From: Aneurinibacillus sp. REN35
Lineage (GTDB): Bacteria; Bacillota; Bacilli; Aneurinibacillales; Aneurinibacillaceae
Assembly (NCBI RefSeq): GCF_041379945.2
Contig: NZ_JBFTXJ020000009.1
Span: 62,001 to 126,000 of the forward strand
DNA length: 64,000 bases
Direction of reading: 5' to 3'
Of this stretch, positions 1-9,958 are shown piece after piece. The notes beneath the pieces are model-generated. The model saw nothing but the letters and a program-made list of their open reading frames with translations, was not told the origin of the DNA and made no database searches. Each line of letters begins with the position of its first letter. Positions within the stretch are counted from its first letter, which is position 1. Both the position numbers and the translations under genes were made by a program.

Positions 1-555
1 CGGGATGGTCGCAATGTCTGCGCCCATCTTTGCGCACTCTACTACATGCAGTGGATGGCGTACGCTTGCCGAGATAATTTCCGTCTCGATATCATGCACA
101 TCAAAAATCTGAGCAATATCAGAGATCAATTGAAGACCATCCTGAGAGATATCATCTAATCGTCCTAAGAACGGGGACACGTACGTTGCTCCAGCACGAG
201 CCGCAAGCAGAGCCTGTGTTGCCGAGAACACAAGCGTTACGTTCGTTTTGATTTTTTTCTTTGTAAAGTATTTAACGGCTTTTAGACCTTCCACCGTCAT
301 CGGCACTTTAATCACGATGTTTTTGGAGAGAGAAGCGAGCTTCTCGCCTTCTTCAATCATGCCTTCCGCTTCGAGGCTGATGACTTCGGCGCTGATCGGT
401 CCATCGATAATGTCGATGATCTCTTTTAGCGTCTCTTCAAAGTCCCGACCTTCTTTTGCGACTAGGGACGGGTTGGTCGTAACACCGGCTAAGACGCCCC
501 ACTCGTGTACTTCGCGAATTTCATTTACATTTGCTGTATCAATAAAAAATCTCAT
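1..555 (-). CDS. tal: Transaldolase / fructose-6-phosphate aldolase family protein (3' end outside window)
   Basis: The reading frame starts with ATG at 555 ([13 protein letters not shown]) and runs open to base 1, giving 185 codons of a family usually about 212-220 residues long, so only the C-terminal tail is missing. The opening FIDTAN, the VTTNPSL segment and the NIVIKVPMT strand with its Schiff-base lysine near residue 86 are typical of the small bacterial transaldolase/FSA family of the pentose phosphate pathway. It lies 37 bp downstream of fbaA on the same strand, the same order as fbaA-ywjH in B. subtilis, and is probably co-transcribed with it. An upstream GGAGTGG serves as ribosome binding site. 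Transaldolase versus F6P aldolase activity cannot be decided from the sequence. Confidence 0.93.
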   Translation of the reverse strand, partial: MRFFIDTANVNEIREVHEWGVLAGVTTNPSLVAKEGRDFEETLKEIIDIIDGPISAEVISLEAEGMIEEGEKLASLSKNIVIKVPMTVEGLKAVKYFTKKKIKTNVTLVFSATQALLAARAGATYVSPFLGRLDDISQDGLQLISDIAQIFDVHDIETEIISASVRHPLHVVECAKMGADIATIP

Positions 556-592
556 GGTCCACTCCTTCTGTCGTTATGCTGACAAAATGGTG

Positions 593-1456
593 TTACGCTT
601 GGTTGCTGCTTCCAAACTCGCGCATCTTTCCTTTAACCGTTTCTTTAATGGTGTCACGTGCTGGTCCTAAATATTTGCGCGGATCATACAGTTCCGGTTT
701 TTCTTCTAGCACTTTGCGAACCGTTTTGGCCGACTCGATCTGATTCTCTGTATTCACGTTGATTTTGGCTGTGCCAAGAGAAATCGCACGCTGAATATCT
801 TTTGTCGGGATACCCGTACCCCCGTGCAGTACAAGCGGAACCCCCGTCAAATTCATAACCTCTTCCATTCTATCAAAACCCAGGTTCGGCTCGCCTTTGT
901 ACGGTCCATGTACAGAACCAAGGGCTGGAGCAAAGCAATCTACGCCAGTCTCGCGTACAAGCTTATCACACTCTTCAGGGACCGCATACATCGCTTCCGC
1001 ATCCGCAACCACCAGGTCATCTTCCTGACCGCCGATCCGTCCAAGCTCTGCTTCTACAGACACACCAAGCGCATGCGCTACGTCTACCACGCGCTTCGTC
1101 AAGGCGATATTCTCTTCGAGCGGGTAATGCGAACCATCAATCATAACGGATGTGAATCCTGCATGAATAGCTTCCACGCACTTCTCAAAAGATGAGCCAT
1201 GATCTAAGTGAATCGCCACCGGTACGGTAACTTTATATTCTTCCATCAGCGCTTCTACCATCGCTACAACCAATTTGAAACCGCCCATGTAACGAGCTGC
1301 ACCTTCACTTACTCCAAGGATGACAGGAGATTTTTCTTCTTCCGCAGCCTGCAGAATGGCCTGCGTGAATTCAAGGTTGTTCAGGTTAAACTGACCGACT
1401 GCATACTTTCCCTCTACGGCTTTGTTTAACATGTCTGTCATCGATACTAATGGCAT
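593..1456 (-). CDS. fbaA: Class II fructose-1,6-bisphosphate aldolase
   Basis: 287 residues, the usual length for Bacillus FbaA (about 285). It catalyses the zinc-dependent cleavage of fructose-1,6-bisphosphate in cytosolic glycolysis and gluconeogenesis. The HLDHG motif near residues 83-87 carries the catalytic Asp and a zinc-binding His; further zinc-site histidines are in GSVHG and LVLHGGTG. The frame is open to 1516, but the start [10 protein letters not shown] at 1456 is preceded by AAGGAGGAT at good spacing and aligns with the family, so the longer N-terminus is rejected. It lies between spo0F and tal, as in B. subtilis, with its own extended -10 promoter in the gap after spo0F. Confidence 0.96.
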   Translation of the reverse strand: MPLVSMTDMLNKAVEGKYAVGQFNLNNLEFTQAILQAAEEEKSPVILGVSEGAARYMGGFKLVVAMVEALMEEYKVTVPVAIHLDHGSSFEKCVEAIHAGFTSVMIDGSHYPLEENIALTKRVVDVAHALGVSVEAELGRIGGQEDDLVVADAEAMYAVPEECDKLVRETGVDCFAPALGSVHGPYKGEPNLGFDRMEEVMNLTGVPLVLHGGTGIPTKDIQRAISLGTAKINVNTENQIESAKTVRKVLEEKPELYDPRKYLGPARDTIKETVKGKMREFGSSNQA

Positions 1457-1504
1457 ATGTAAGATCCTCCTTGTTTTGTGCATACTCTTACTCAAACATT
1501 GCTT

Positions 1505-1513
1505 ATTATACCA
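1505..1513 (-). promoter_or_regulatory. Extended -10 promoter of fbaA
   Basis: On the minus strand, TGG-TATAAT sits about 50 bp upstream of the fbaA start codon, between the spo0F stop and the fbaA ribosome binding site. The -10 is a perfect TATAAT with the TGn extension. No convincing -35 hexamer was seen; that region would fall at the end of spo0F. Confidence 0.55.
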
Positions 1514-1523
1514 CAATGGAAGT

Positions 1524-1889
1524 TTAGCATGCGAGTTGCTTATTTACCGCTGTTCGCAGTTCATCAATGTCAAATGGCTTAGTAAAATGCGTCAATGCAC
1601 CGAGTTCCGTCGCCTCTTTAATCATATCCAATTCACCATAGGCTGTCATCATAATGACCTTTGTATCTGGGGCGATTTTTTTAATTTCTTTTAAAATCTC
1701 AAGCCCATCCATCCCTGGGATTTTCATATCCAGAATCACAAGATCCGGCGAATCACCTACAACAATCTCTAATGCCTGCTTTCCGTTTGCTGCCTGAAAG
1801 GTTTGGTATCCTTCTTTTCCAAATACCTCAAAAAGCAAGACGCGAATCCCGTATTGGTCATCAACAATCAATACTTTCTTATCCTTCAT
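1524..1889 (-). CDS. spo0F: Sporulation phosphorelay response regulator Spo0F
   Basis: 121 residues, a single receiver domain without output domain. It accepts phosphate from sporulation sensor kinases and passes it to Spo0B, then Spo0A. The acidic pair D10-D11, phospho-acceptor D54 ([12 protein letters not shown]), T82 (MTAYG) and K104 (HFTKPF) are all present. The sequence, the length and the position next to fbaA match B. subtilis Spo0F (124 aa). The start ATG at 1889 follows a GGGGGA sequence. A sigma-H-type promoter lies about 70-95 bp upstream, as expected for a gene of the sporulation start-up circuit. Confidence 0.96.
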   Translation of the reverse strand: MKDKKVLIVDDQYGIRVLLFEVFGKEGYQTFQAANGKQALEIVVGDSPDLVILDMKIPGMDGLEILKEIKKIAPDTKVIMMTAYGELDMIKEATELGALTHFTKPFDIDELRTAVNKQLAC

Positions 1890-1958
1890 GTTGTGTCCCC
1901 CTTCGACTCTTAACCCATACAGTATGTATTGCTTGTTCCCACATTTATATATTGTAAG

Positions 1959-1984
1959 ATTCGCTATATACTAAAAAATTCCTG
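1959..1984 (-). promoter_or_regulatory. Predicted sigma-H promoter of spo0F
   Basis: On the minus strand AGGAATT and GCGAAT are separated so that AGGA and GAAT start 21 bases apart, the same distance as I recall for the B. subtilis spoVG sigma-H promoter (-35 AGGAWWT, -10 GAAT). It lies just downstream of the pyrG terminator and upstream of spo0F. B. subtilis spo0F is known to use sigma-H. No experimental start is known here. Confidence 0.6.
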
Positions 1985-2005
1985 CCATTTCGCATGAGGC
2001 CTACA

Positions 2006-2038
2006 GAAAAAAAGGCAAGCCAATTCGGCCTGCCTTTT
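2006..2038 (-). terminator. Rho-independent terminator of pyrG
   Basis: Minus strand: stem AAAGGCA / TGCCTTT with an inner GGCC / GGCT stem, followed by a run of eight T. It begins 13 bases after the pyrG stop and separates pyrG from the spo0F promoter. Confidence 0.8.
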
Positions 2039-2050
2039 ACACATTTTTCT

Positions 2051-3706
<1,656 letters not shown>

Positions 3707-3720
3707 CTATATGAACCTAG

Positions 3721-3775
3721 AAAATAAAAAAAACAAAAGCGCGACCCAACCGAGTTCTCGGAGGGGCACTTTTGT
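3721..3775 (-). terminator. Attenuator terminator in the pyrG leader
   Basis: Minus strand: outer stem ACAAAAG / CTTTTGT, inner stem CCGA / TCGG, then a T-rich tail of about twelve bases. It sits about 40 bases downstream of the predicted pyrG start site and 70 bases before the gene, so it would stop pyrG transcripts. The 5' arm contains the C/U-rich segment GCCCCTCC, the feature that in B. subtilis pairs with a poly(G) 5' end to form the antiterminator when CTP is low. It may also end rpoE transcripts. Confidence 0.75.
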
Positions 3776-3810
3776 TTTTGTTGATTAACAGGAATCAAAA
3801 AACTTTTAAA

Positions 3811-3850
3811 GCCCAAAAAGTATTTTATCTTCCCTTGTATTACATGTCAA
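3811..3850 (-). promoter_or_regulatory. pyrG promoter with GGGC reiterative-initiation start
   Basis: Minus strand: consensus -35 TTGACA (3845-3850), 17-base spacer, -10 TAAAAT (3822-3827), seven bases, then GGGCTT with the first G at 3814. B. subtilis pyrG starts with GGGCUC; when CTP is scarce, polymerase stutters and adds extra G residues, which then block the downstream terminator. The same start, spacing and C/U-rich terminator arm are present here. The -35 lies inside the last codons of rpoE. Confidence 0.75.
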
Positions 3851-4364
3851 GTTCTTCGTCTTCGTCATCGCTGTCTAATTCTTCTTCCTCTTCTTCTAGA
3901 TCGGATTCGAATTCTTCTTCAGCCTCTTCTTCATCATCGAAGTCGTCATCAACTGTTTCATCTTCTTCATCGTCATCATCTACATCGTTCACATTGTCAT
4001 TATCAATCTCATCATATTCTTCTTCGAGATCATCATCGAAGTCATCGTCATCATCATCAAGTGCAAATTTCGCACGGAAGCCACCTTCCGCCGATTCTTC
4101 TTGCGTCTCTACAAGATACCAGCGCTTTAAGCCCCATAGGTTATCACCGAGGCAGATGAAACGACCATCAAGATTAATCTCCGTATAAACTTGTGCGATC
4201 ATATCCATCGCTTCAGATTCTGACATATCTTTCATCTGGGTCAGTTCTTTGTACAAATCACGGTAATACGCCGGTTTTTTTGATTGGTTCAACATTTGAT
4301 AAGCGAGATCTACCATCGCCATTTCGTTGATTTTTTCCGCTTCCAGGTTCAAAGCATTGCTCAA
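3840..4364 (-). CDS. rpoE: RNA polymerase delta subunit
   Basis: 174 residues from a TTG start at 4364; B. subtilis RpoE has 173. The folded N-terminal HARE-HTH domain (about residues 1-95, with KINEMAMVDLAYQML and the DGRFICLGDNLWGLKRW strand) binds RNA polymerase. The rest is an extremely acidic, disordered tail of Asp/Glu runs that helps displace RNA and recycle polymerase. TTG is chosen because AAGGGAAG lies eight bases upstream; a GTG at 4373 overlaps that site and leaves no spacing. The last codons contain the -35 of the pyrG promoter, so the two genes are physically interlocked. Confidence 0.93.
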   Translation of the reverse strand: MSNALNLEAEKINEMAMVDLAYQMLNQSKKPAYYRDLYKELTQMKDMSESEAMDMIAQVYTEINLDGRFICLGDNLWGLKRWYLVETQEESAEGGFRAKFALDDDDDDFDDDLEEEYDEIDNDNVNDVDDDDEEDETVDDDFDDEEEAEEEFESDLEEEEEELDSDDEDEELDM

Positions 4365-4457
4365 CCTCGGCACTTCCCTTCTTTACAGGTATTCAGCAAC
4401 GAGACGCGGCTTTTGCACGCCCCGGACATACTATCCCTATTATTCAGCATTCCTTAT

Positions 4458-4485
4458 TTTATACAATTTCAGACCTAAATTGCAA
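4458..4485 (-). promoter_or_regulatory. Sigma-A promoter of rpoE
   Basis: Minus strand -35 TTGCAA (4480-4485) and -10 TATAAA (4458-4463) separated by 16 bases, about 95 bp upstream of the TTG start of rpoE and just after the last icmF-side terminator. Confidence 0.55.
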
Positions 4486-4503
4486 GGGCATAGTGCAAGA
4501 CAT

Positions 4504-4540
4504 AAAAAACAAGCCGCTTCACTCGCAAGAAAAGCGGCTC
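4504..4540 (-). terminator. Terminator downstream of icmF
   Basis: Minus strand: GAGCCGCTT paired with AAGCGGCTT across a 12-base loop, followed by GTTTTTTATG. The stem is nearly perfect. It is the last and strongest of the hairpins between icmF and rpoE. Confidence 0.75.
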
Positions 4541-4596
4541 ATTCCCTACTATAAATGTGAAGAAAAAAGCCGCCAGCGGCGATACTTTTTTACTCA

Positions 4597-4640
4597 TTGA
4601 GAAAAAGACGAGAAAAAATGATCTCGCCTTTTTCTTTCAA
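4597..4640 (-). terminator. Hairpin with T-rich flank between icmF and rpoE
   Basis: TTGAGAAAAAGACGAGA pairs with TCTCG and TTTTTCTTTCAA across a loop of about eight bases. The stem is A/T-rich at its base and GC at its top, and both strands end in T-rich sequence, so it could act in both directions. Its exact role is uncertain. Confidence 0.45.
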
Positions 4641-4732
4641 CCTAACGAAGTTTCCTGACCGAGCCAGCAAGGGCCGGCACATAGAAAAAAGCAGTAGAAG
4701 GTGATGCATTTTTCTTTTCCACTCCAGTGAGG

Positions 4733-4815
4733 CCAATTAAACAAACCAATAAAGCCCTGCCACTGTCTCCCTCTTCGAGCGGCCCAGATGTTTGGCAGGG
4801 CGGTTTGTTTATTGG
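4733..4815. repeat. 83-base imperfect inverted repeat after icmF
   Basis: Outer arms CCAATTAAACAAACC and GGTTTGTTTATTGG enclose inner arms GCCCTGCCA and TGGCAGGGC, and the middle holds a third palindrome CTCTTCGAG. The element would form a long branched hairpin on either strand. It starts about 65 bases after the icmF stop. It has no strong T run, so a processing site or mRNA-stabilising element is as likely as a terminator. Confidence 0.5.
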
Positions 4816-4880
4816 ATAGAGCGTACGACTTGCTTCTGCGTAGAAAAGAAAACTAGCAAGCCGTGGACTGCTTTTTTCTG

Positions 4881-7800
4881 TTACATATTACGGCGATACT
4901 GGCCGCCTACTTCATAAAGCGCACCTGTAATCTGACCAAGACTTGCAACTTTCACCGTTTCCATTAGTTCCGCAAAAATATTTCCATTTGCACGAGCCAC
5001 TTCTTTGAGGCGCTGCAGGGCAGCGGAAGCCGCGTCTTGATTACGCTCCTGGAATGCACGCAGATTATTGATCTGCTGCACCTTCTCCTCTTCCGTAGAA
5101 CGGGCGAGTTCAATCTCGTAATCATCTTCAGAAGAATTCGGATTGAGGAACGTATTCACCCCAATAATCGGCAATTCACCATTATGCTTCAGCGTCTCAT
5201 AGTAGAGTGACTCCTCTTGGATCTTGCTGCGCTGATATTGTGTCTCCATCGCACCTAGCACACCACCACGATCACTGATACGCTGGAACTCGGCCAATAC
5301 GGCTTCTTCTACGAGATCAGTCAGCTCTTCAATAATGAATGAACCCTGCAGTGAGTTCTCATTCTTAGCAAGACCAAGCTCTTTAGTAATAATCATCTGG
5401 ATTGCCATTGCACGGCGCACAGAGTTCTCTGTAGGCGTCGTAATCGCCTCATCATACGCATTCGTATGCAGTGAGTTGCAATTGTCGTAGATGGCCATAA
5501 GCGCCTGCAGCGTCGTTCGAATATCATTAAAGTCCATCTCTTGTGCATGCAGCGAACGACCGGATGTCTGAATATGGTACTTCAGCTTCTGACTGCGCTC
5601 ATTGCCGCTATATTTATTCTTAATGACAGTAGACCAAATACGGCGAGCTACGCGTCCAAGCACGGTATACTCCGGATCTAGGCCGTTGCTGAAGAAGAAC
5701 GACAGATTCGGTGCAAAGTCATCGATATTCATGCCGCGGCTTAAGTAGTATTCTACATACGTAAATCCATTAGCCAGCGTGAAGGCCAATTGAGAAATCG
5801 GATTGGCTCCCGCTTCAGCAATATGGTAGCCGGAAATACTTACCGAATAATAGTTGCGGACATAGTTTTGAATAAAGTATTCTTGGATGTCCCCCATCAT
5901 CTTCAAAGCAAACTCAGTCGAGAAGATGCACGTATTCTGTCCCTGATCTTCCTTCAAGATATCCGCTTGAACGGTACCACGTACATTCTTGAGGGTATAT
6001 TCTCTTACCTGCTTCATCTCTTCCGCATTCGGCTCGCGTCCGTTCTCTTCCTTAAACATATCAATCTGCTGCTGGATTGCAGTATTCATATACATCGCAA
6101 GAATAATCGGTGCAGGCCCGTTAATCGTCATCGATACGGATGTGGACGGGTGGCATAGGTTGAAGCCCGCATACAGCTTCTTCATATCATCCAATGTACA
6201 AATATTAACGCCGCTCGTACCGATTTTACCGTAGATATCCGGGCGGTAATCCGGATCTTCTCCATACAGAGTTACACTGTCGAAAGCCGTGCTTAGGCGC
6301 TTCGCCGTATCGTCTTTAGACAGGTAGTGGAAGCGGCGGTTCGTGCGCTCCGGCGTACCTTCGCCCGCAAATTGACGTTTCGGATCTTCCCCATCACGTT
6401 TGAACGGGAACACGCCTGCCGTATATGGGAAGTAACCCGGAAGATTCTCGCTCATAGACCAGCGAAGAATCTCGCCAAAGTCTTCAAACTTCGGCATGGA
6501 CACTTTTGGAATACGCGTACCGGAAAGTGATGTCGTGTATAACTTTGTCACGATTTCTTTGTCGCGTACTTTTGTAACGAACTCATCCTGCTGGTACGCT
6601 TCCTTGAGCGATTTCCAGTTATCGAGGATTTTCTTGCTTTCCGGATGCAGCTGCTCCTCATAATGCGCGATGAGCTTCTCCAGTTCTTGCAGCAGTTCAG
6701 ACGCAATCTCCCCATCTTTACCTGCGAACTCTTCTCTTGCGCCCTTCAATTGGAATAGCTTACGCGCAACTTGTACCTGCTGCTCCGTATACTTTTTGTA
6801 TTGGTGTACTGTACTTGCGATTTCCGCTAAATAATGAACGCGGTCAGATGGAATAATATATTTTTTCTTGGATTTCTGATCGCCGGTAATATCAATTGTT
6901 GTCTTCCATTCCATGCCCAGCTTCTCAGAGATTACTTTCATCAAGTTAACGAACAGAACATTCGTACCCGGATCATTGAACTGGCTTGCAATCGTACCGT
7001 ATACCGGAATATCTTCATCTTTCATATCAAAAATAGCACGGCTTCGCGTCCACTGCTTCTTCACATCTCGCAGCGCATCCTCGGAACCGCGGCGCTCAAA
7101 TTTATTGATGGCAATAATATCGGCATAGTCGATCATGTCAATTTTCTCAAGCTGTGTCGGCGCACCGAATTCGCTTGTCATGACATACATGGCAACATCA
7201 CACACTTGTGTAATATTAGCATCGCCTTGGCCAATACCTGATGTCTCTACAATAATGAAATCATAGCCCGCTGCTTTTACAATAGTAATCGCATCCCCGA
7301 TTGCTTTACTCAGCTCGCTATGCGATGTACGGGTAGCGAGTGAGCGCATATAGACGCGCGGAGAGTGAATGGAGTTCATGCGAATACGGTCGCCTAATAA
7401 TGCACCACCCGTTTTTTGTTTGGATGGGTCTACAGATAGAATCGCAATTGTCTTTTCTGGATATTGTTCGAGGAAACGGCGTACCAATTCGTCTGTCAGC
7501 GAGCTTTTGCCTGCGCCGCCCGTACCGGTAATACCAAGGACAGGAACTGTTTCCACCATGGCATGGACTTTTTCCAATGTAGCTGCTACTTCTTGATCCT
7601 GCTTCTCAACATTTTCTTCCGCCAGTGTAATCATACGGCTGATCGCATTCCAACTACGGTTCTTCAACTCGCTGATCTCTTTTTCAACTTCTTTCGGGGT
7701 CGGATAATCGGTCTGCTCAATCATATAATTAATCATACCCTGCAGACCGTTCGAACGTCCGTCATCTGGTGAGAAGATTTTGCTGACCCCGTATTCATGC

Positions 7801-8135
7801 AGCTCACGGATTTCAGCAGGCACGATTACACCACCGCCACCGCCAAACACTTTAATATGGGAGGCTCCCTTTTCCTTTAACAGATCGACAATGTACTTGA
7901 AATACTCTACATGACCGCCCTGATAAGAGCTAATGGCAATCCCCTGTGCGTCTTCTTGAATGGCGGCATTCACTACTTCTTCTACAGAGCGGTTATGCCC
8001 AAGGTGAATGACTTCCACACCGGACGCCTGCAGAATGCGGCGCATAATATTAATGGATGCATCATGGCCGTCGAACAGACTAGCAGCAGTAACAAAGCGA
8101 ACATTATGCTTCGGACGATAAATTGTCGTTTCCAT
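4881..8135 (-). CDS. icmF: Fused isobutyryl-CoA mutase IcmF (B12-dependent acyl-CoA mutase with built-in G-protein chaperone)
   Basis: 1084 residues, the usual size of IcmF. Domain order: B12-binding domain (about 1-135, DGHDAS with H24 as expected lower cobalt ligand), a MeaI-type GTPase (about 195-420, P-loop GTGGAGKSS at 204-212), a helical linker, then the TIM-barrel mutase domain (about 540-1084). It interconverts isobutyryl- and n-butyryl-CoA using adenosylcobalamin; some relatives act on isovaleryl/pivalyl-CoA. Two substrate-pocket positions support Icm rather than methylmalonyl-CoA mutase: F576 where MCM has Tyr89, and Q733 (GQNT) where MCM has the carboxylate-binding Arg207. It follows the tetR regulator by 103 bp, within the acyl-CoA block. 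GGAGG precedes the ATG. Confidence 0.95.
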   Translation of the reverse strand: METTIYRPKHNVRFVTAASLFDGHDASINIMRRILQASGVEVIHLGHNRSVEEVVNAAIQEDAQGIAISSYQGGHVEYFKYIVDLLKEKGASHIKVFGGGGGVIVPAEIRELHEYGVSKIFSPDDGRSNGLQGMINYMIEQTDYPTPKEVEKEISELKNRSWNAISRMITLAEENVEKQDQEVAATLEKVHAMVETVPVLGITGTGGAGKSSLTDELVRRFLEQYPEKTIAILSVDPSKQKTGGALLGDRIRMNSIHSPRVYMRSLATRTSHSELSKAIGDAITIVKAAGYDFIIVETSGIGQGDANITQVCDVAMYVMTSEFGAPTQLEKIDMIDYADIIAINKFERRGSEDALRDVKKQWTRSRAIFDMKDEDIPVYGTIASQFNDPGTNVLFVNLMKVISEKLGMEWKTTIDITGDQKSKKKYIIPSDRVHYLAEIASTVHQYKKYTEQQVQVARKLFQLKGAREEFAGKDGEIASELLQELEKLIAHYEEQLHPESKKILDNWKSLKEAYQQDEFVTKVRDKEIVTKLYTTSLSGTRIPKVSMPKFEDFGEILRWSMSENLPGYFPYTAGVFPFKRDGEDPKRQFAGEGTPERTNRRFHYLSKDDTAKRLSTAFDSVTLYGEDPDYRPDIYGKIGTSGVNICTLDDMKKLYAGFNLCHPSTSVSMTINGPAPIILAMYMNTAIQQQIDMFKEENGREPNAEEMKQVREYTLKNVRGTVQADILKEDQGQNTCIFSTEFALKMMGDIQEYFIQNYVRNYYSVSISGYHIAEAGANPISQLAFTLANGFTYVEYYLSRGMNIDDFAPNLSFFFSNGLDPEYTVLGRVARRIWSTVIKNKYSGNERSQKLKYHIQTSGRSLHAQEMDFNDIRTTLQALMAIYDNCNSLHTNAYDEAITTPTENSVRRAMAIQMIITKELGLAKNENSLQGSFIIEELTDLVEEAVLAEFQRISDRGGVLGAMETQYQRSKIQEESLYYETLKHNGELPIIGVNTFLNPNSSEDDYEIELARSTEEEKVQQINNLRAFQERNQDAASAALQRLKEVARANGNIFAELMETVKVASLGQITGALYEVGGQYRRNM

Positions 8136-8238
8136 CTTACATTTCCTCCTTCAAGGTCGCGATTCTGACCTTACATAATCATCATAGGCACTAACACGGG
8201 CAAAGAGCATCTCTTTCTCCTCGCCTGACTACTGGACA

Positions 8239-8865
8239 TTATTCTCCTGTTAATTCACGTAAGATCAAGGAGGTCTGCATCTCTATATATTCTTCTAGGG
8301 TGTAGTGCTTGCGCAGACTCCAGCGGCGGAACGTCCACATCTCACCAAGTACTACAATATTGTGGGCCATCAGCTTTATAGAATGCTCGTCAATTCGCAG
8401 CGAGCCATCCAGCCTGCCCCGATCAAGAATTTCTTCAAAAAAGCTGGTAATCTCCTCTTCCTTAGCCAATACGTACTTCATCGTATCGTGTGGAAGCGAC
8501 TTGATCTCCTGATAAATGAGAAGCACGCGATCCTGCATCTGGTCCATAACACGTAGGAAGCCCTCAATCGCAGCCTTCAGCATCACGGCACCATTCACTC
8601 CATTTACCAGCACTTCCTGTAATCCTTTTTCCACCCCAGCATGAATTGCATCACATACTAGATAGAGAACATCTTCTTTGGATTCGATATATTCATACAA
8701 CGTACCGATACTAAACCCTGAAGCACGGGAAATTTCTCGTGTCGTCGTCTTATGAAATCCTTTAGAAACAAAAAGCTCAACGGCGGCTTCAATAATCTGC
8801 TCGCGTCGTTTTTCGATAAGTTTTGGGTCTTTTACCATTGAAGGAATTGATTTTCGCTGTTCCAT
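8239..8865 (-). CDS. TetR-family regulator, probably of acyl-CoA/fatty-acid degradation (FadR-like)
   Basis: 208 residues. The N-terminal HTH (about 18-65: EQIIEAAVELFVSKGFHKTT, then REISRASGFSIGTLYEYI) is canonical TetR. The C-terminal all-helical part would bind an acyl-CoA or similar ligand. It sits directly upstream of icmF and downstream of meaB on the same strand. Palindromes resembling the B. subtilis FadR (YsiA) box lie in front of this gene, mmgA and fadF, which suggests autoregulation and control of the whole block; the link is inference. Start ATG at 8865 with AAAGGAGT upstream. Confidence 0.88.
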   Translation of the reverse strand: MEQRKSIPSMVKDPKLIEKRREQIIEAAVELFVSKGFHKTTTREISRASGFSIGTLYEYIESKEDVLYLVCDAIHAGVEKGLQEVLVNGVNGAVMLKAAIEGFLRVMDQMQDRVLLIYQEIKSLPHDTMKYVLAKEEEITSFFEEILDRGRLDGSLRIDEHSIKLMAHNIVVLGEMWTFRRWSLRKHYTLEEYIEMQTSLILRELTGE

Positions 8866-8889
8866 CGTCTATTACTCCTTTCCTCATGC

Positions 8890-8907
8890 CGACTGAGCGA
8901 TTGCTCA
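8890..8907. promoter_or_regulatory. Predicted TetR/FadR-like operator upstream of tetR
   Basis: Contains the perfect inverted repeat CTGAGC-GATT-GCTCAG (8893-8908). The core resembles the sites at 14554-14571 and 16883-16900. It lies 25-42 bp before the tetR start and downstream of the nearest promoter, so repression by roadblock would fit. Confidence 0.55.
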
Positions 8908-8915
8908 GAGTGGAG

Positions 8916-8945
8916 GGAAAAAGAAGAGGCCTTTCGCCTCCTCTT
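8916..8945 (-). terminator. Terminator of the mmg-acdA-meaB transcription unit
   Basis: Minus strand: AAGAGG(AGGC) paired with (GCC)CTCTT around a GAAA-type loop, followed by five T. It lies 56 bases beyond the meaB stop. A promoter-like sequence sits between meaB and this hairpin, so it might also attenuate transcription into tetR. Confidence 0.55.
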
Positions 8946-8956
8946 TCTTATATTCT

Positions 8957-8986
8957 ATTATACGCAGGAAGAAAACGGATTCGCAA
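8957..8986 (-). promoter_or_regulatory. Sigma-A-type promoter upstream of tetR-icmF
   Basis: Minus strand -35 TTGCGA (8981-8986), 18-base spacer, perfect -10 TATAAT (8957-8962). The predicted transcript would start near 8950 and run straight into the hairpin at 8916-8945 before reaching tetR. It is either a regulated leader or a chance match. Confidence 0.45.
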
Positions 8987-9000
8987 CACTTTTCAGAATA

Positions 9001-9954
9001 CTATTTCTCCTTAATTAATTGCTGAAGAAGTTGTCCTGCTACTTCATACGGATCAATATCACGGCGGGAGACTTTCTCCATCATATCGCTATATTCTTCA
9101 CTGCGCAATTGTTTGACGACGAGCTGGTGTATCTCATGCTCCACAATCTCGGCAACCTCCTCCTTCAGATGCGAGGCACGTCGCTTATCCCAATCACCGC
9201 TTGCCGTAAGGAATGACTTATGGTCAAGAAACGCTTGCCATGTCTCATCAATCCCCTTGTTCTGCGGGGTAATGGTCTTAACGATCGGTGGGCGCCACGG
9301 GGCATCATGCTTCACCAGGTCCAGCATTTGTTCGACTTCCCGGAACAGCTTATCTGTACCAGCCAGATCGGCTTTATTCAGAATGAATAAGTCAGCGATC
9401 TCCATAATCCCAGCTTTAAAAGCTTGTACGGTATCACCACCGCCTGGATTCAGTACTACCGCTGTCGAATCAGCGATATTCATAATATCGAGTTCCGATT
9501 GGCCAACTCCGACCGTTTCAATAATGATGATATCCTTTCCATAAGCATCAAGCACACGCACAGCTTCTTTCGTAGCGCGTGCCAGACCGCCTAAGCTTCC
9601 ACGTGTTCCCATACTGCGAATGAACACACCCTCATCAAGAAAGTGGTCCTGCATTCGAATACGGTCACCGAGGATCGCACCACCAGTAAATGGACTGGTC
9701 GGATCTACCGCTACAATCCCAACCGTCAATTCCTGCTTACGTAAATACCCAATAAGCTTATCAACAAATGAGCTCTTACCCGCACCCGGTGAGCCGGTGA
9801 TGCCGACAAGGAATGCTTTTCCCGTATGTGGGAAAAGATCCTGCAGCACCTCCGTCTTCTCCGGATGATTATCTTCTATATAGGAGATCGCACGTGCAGC
9901 CGCACGACGGTCTCCTGCAAGAATCCGTTCTACCAATGTATGCAATACGTTCAC
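9001..9954 (-). CDS. meaB: MeaB/ArgK-family G-protein chaperone of B12-dependent mutases
   Basis: 317 residues. Members of this SIMIBI GTPase family load, protect and reactivate adenosylcobalamin in acyl-CoA mutases. The P-loop GSPGAGKSS is at 54-62. The VDPTSP and GDRIRM switch regions, the ETVGVGQSE stretch and the NKAD base-recognition motif are intact, and a C-terminal dimerisation region follows. It starts four bases after acdA ends, so it is translationally linked to the acyl-CoA dehydrogenase operon. The neighbouring icmF has its own fused G-domain, so a free-standing MeaB may serve another mutase elsewhere or assist IcmF. Confidence 0.93.
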   Translation of the reverse strand: MNVLHTLVERILAGDRRAAARAISYIEDNHPEKTEVLQDLFPHTGKAFLVGITGSPGAGKSSFVDKLIGYLRKQELTVGIVAVDPTSPFTGGAILGDRIRMQDHFLDEGVFIRSMGTRGSLGGLARATKEAVRVLDAYGKDIIIIETVGVGQSELDIMNIADSTAVVLNPGGGDTVQAFKAGIMEIADLFILNKADLAGTDKLFREVEQMLDLVKHDAPWRPPIVKTITPQNKGIDETWQAFLDHKSFLTASGDWDKRRASHLKEEVAEIVEHEIHQLVVKQLRSEEYSDMMEKVSRRDIDPYEVAGQLLQQLIKEK

Positions 9955-9958
9955 ATCC

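Larger units (their letters stand above)
4374..4880. other. Gene-free stretch between icmF and rpoE packed with inverted repeats
   Basis: About 500 bases without a supported gene. It holds the rpoE promoter (4458-4485), a strong terminator (4504-4540), a small GC hairpin with a minus-strand T run (about 4562-4578), an A/T-rich hairpin (4597-4640) and a long imperfect inverted repeat (4733-4815). All are listed separately except the small one. The genes on both sides read on the minus strand, so most of these probably end icmF transcripts. Confidence 0.6.

Noticed and set aside
593-1516. A longer N-terminus for fbaA.
   Set aside because: The ribosome binding site AAGGAGG and family alignment place the start at 1456; the extension covers the promoter.
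3840-4188. A serine-rich frame on the plus strand opposite rpoE.
   Set aside because: It is the antisense reading of the Asp/Glu codons of the RpoE acidic tail.
4733-4815. The long inverted repeat as a riboswitch or tRNA-like structure.
   Set aside because: It lies downstream of icmF and about 370 bases before rpoE, and no conserved riboswitch core or anticodon arm is visible.
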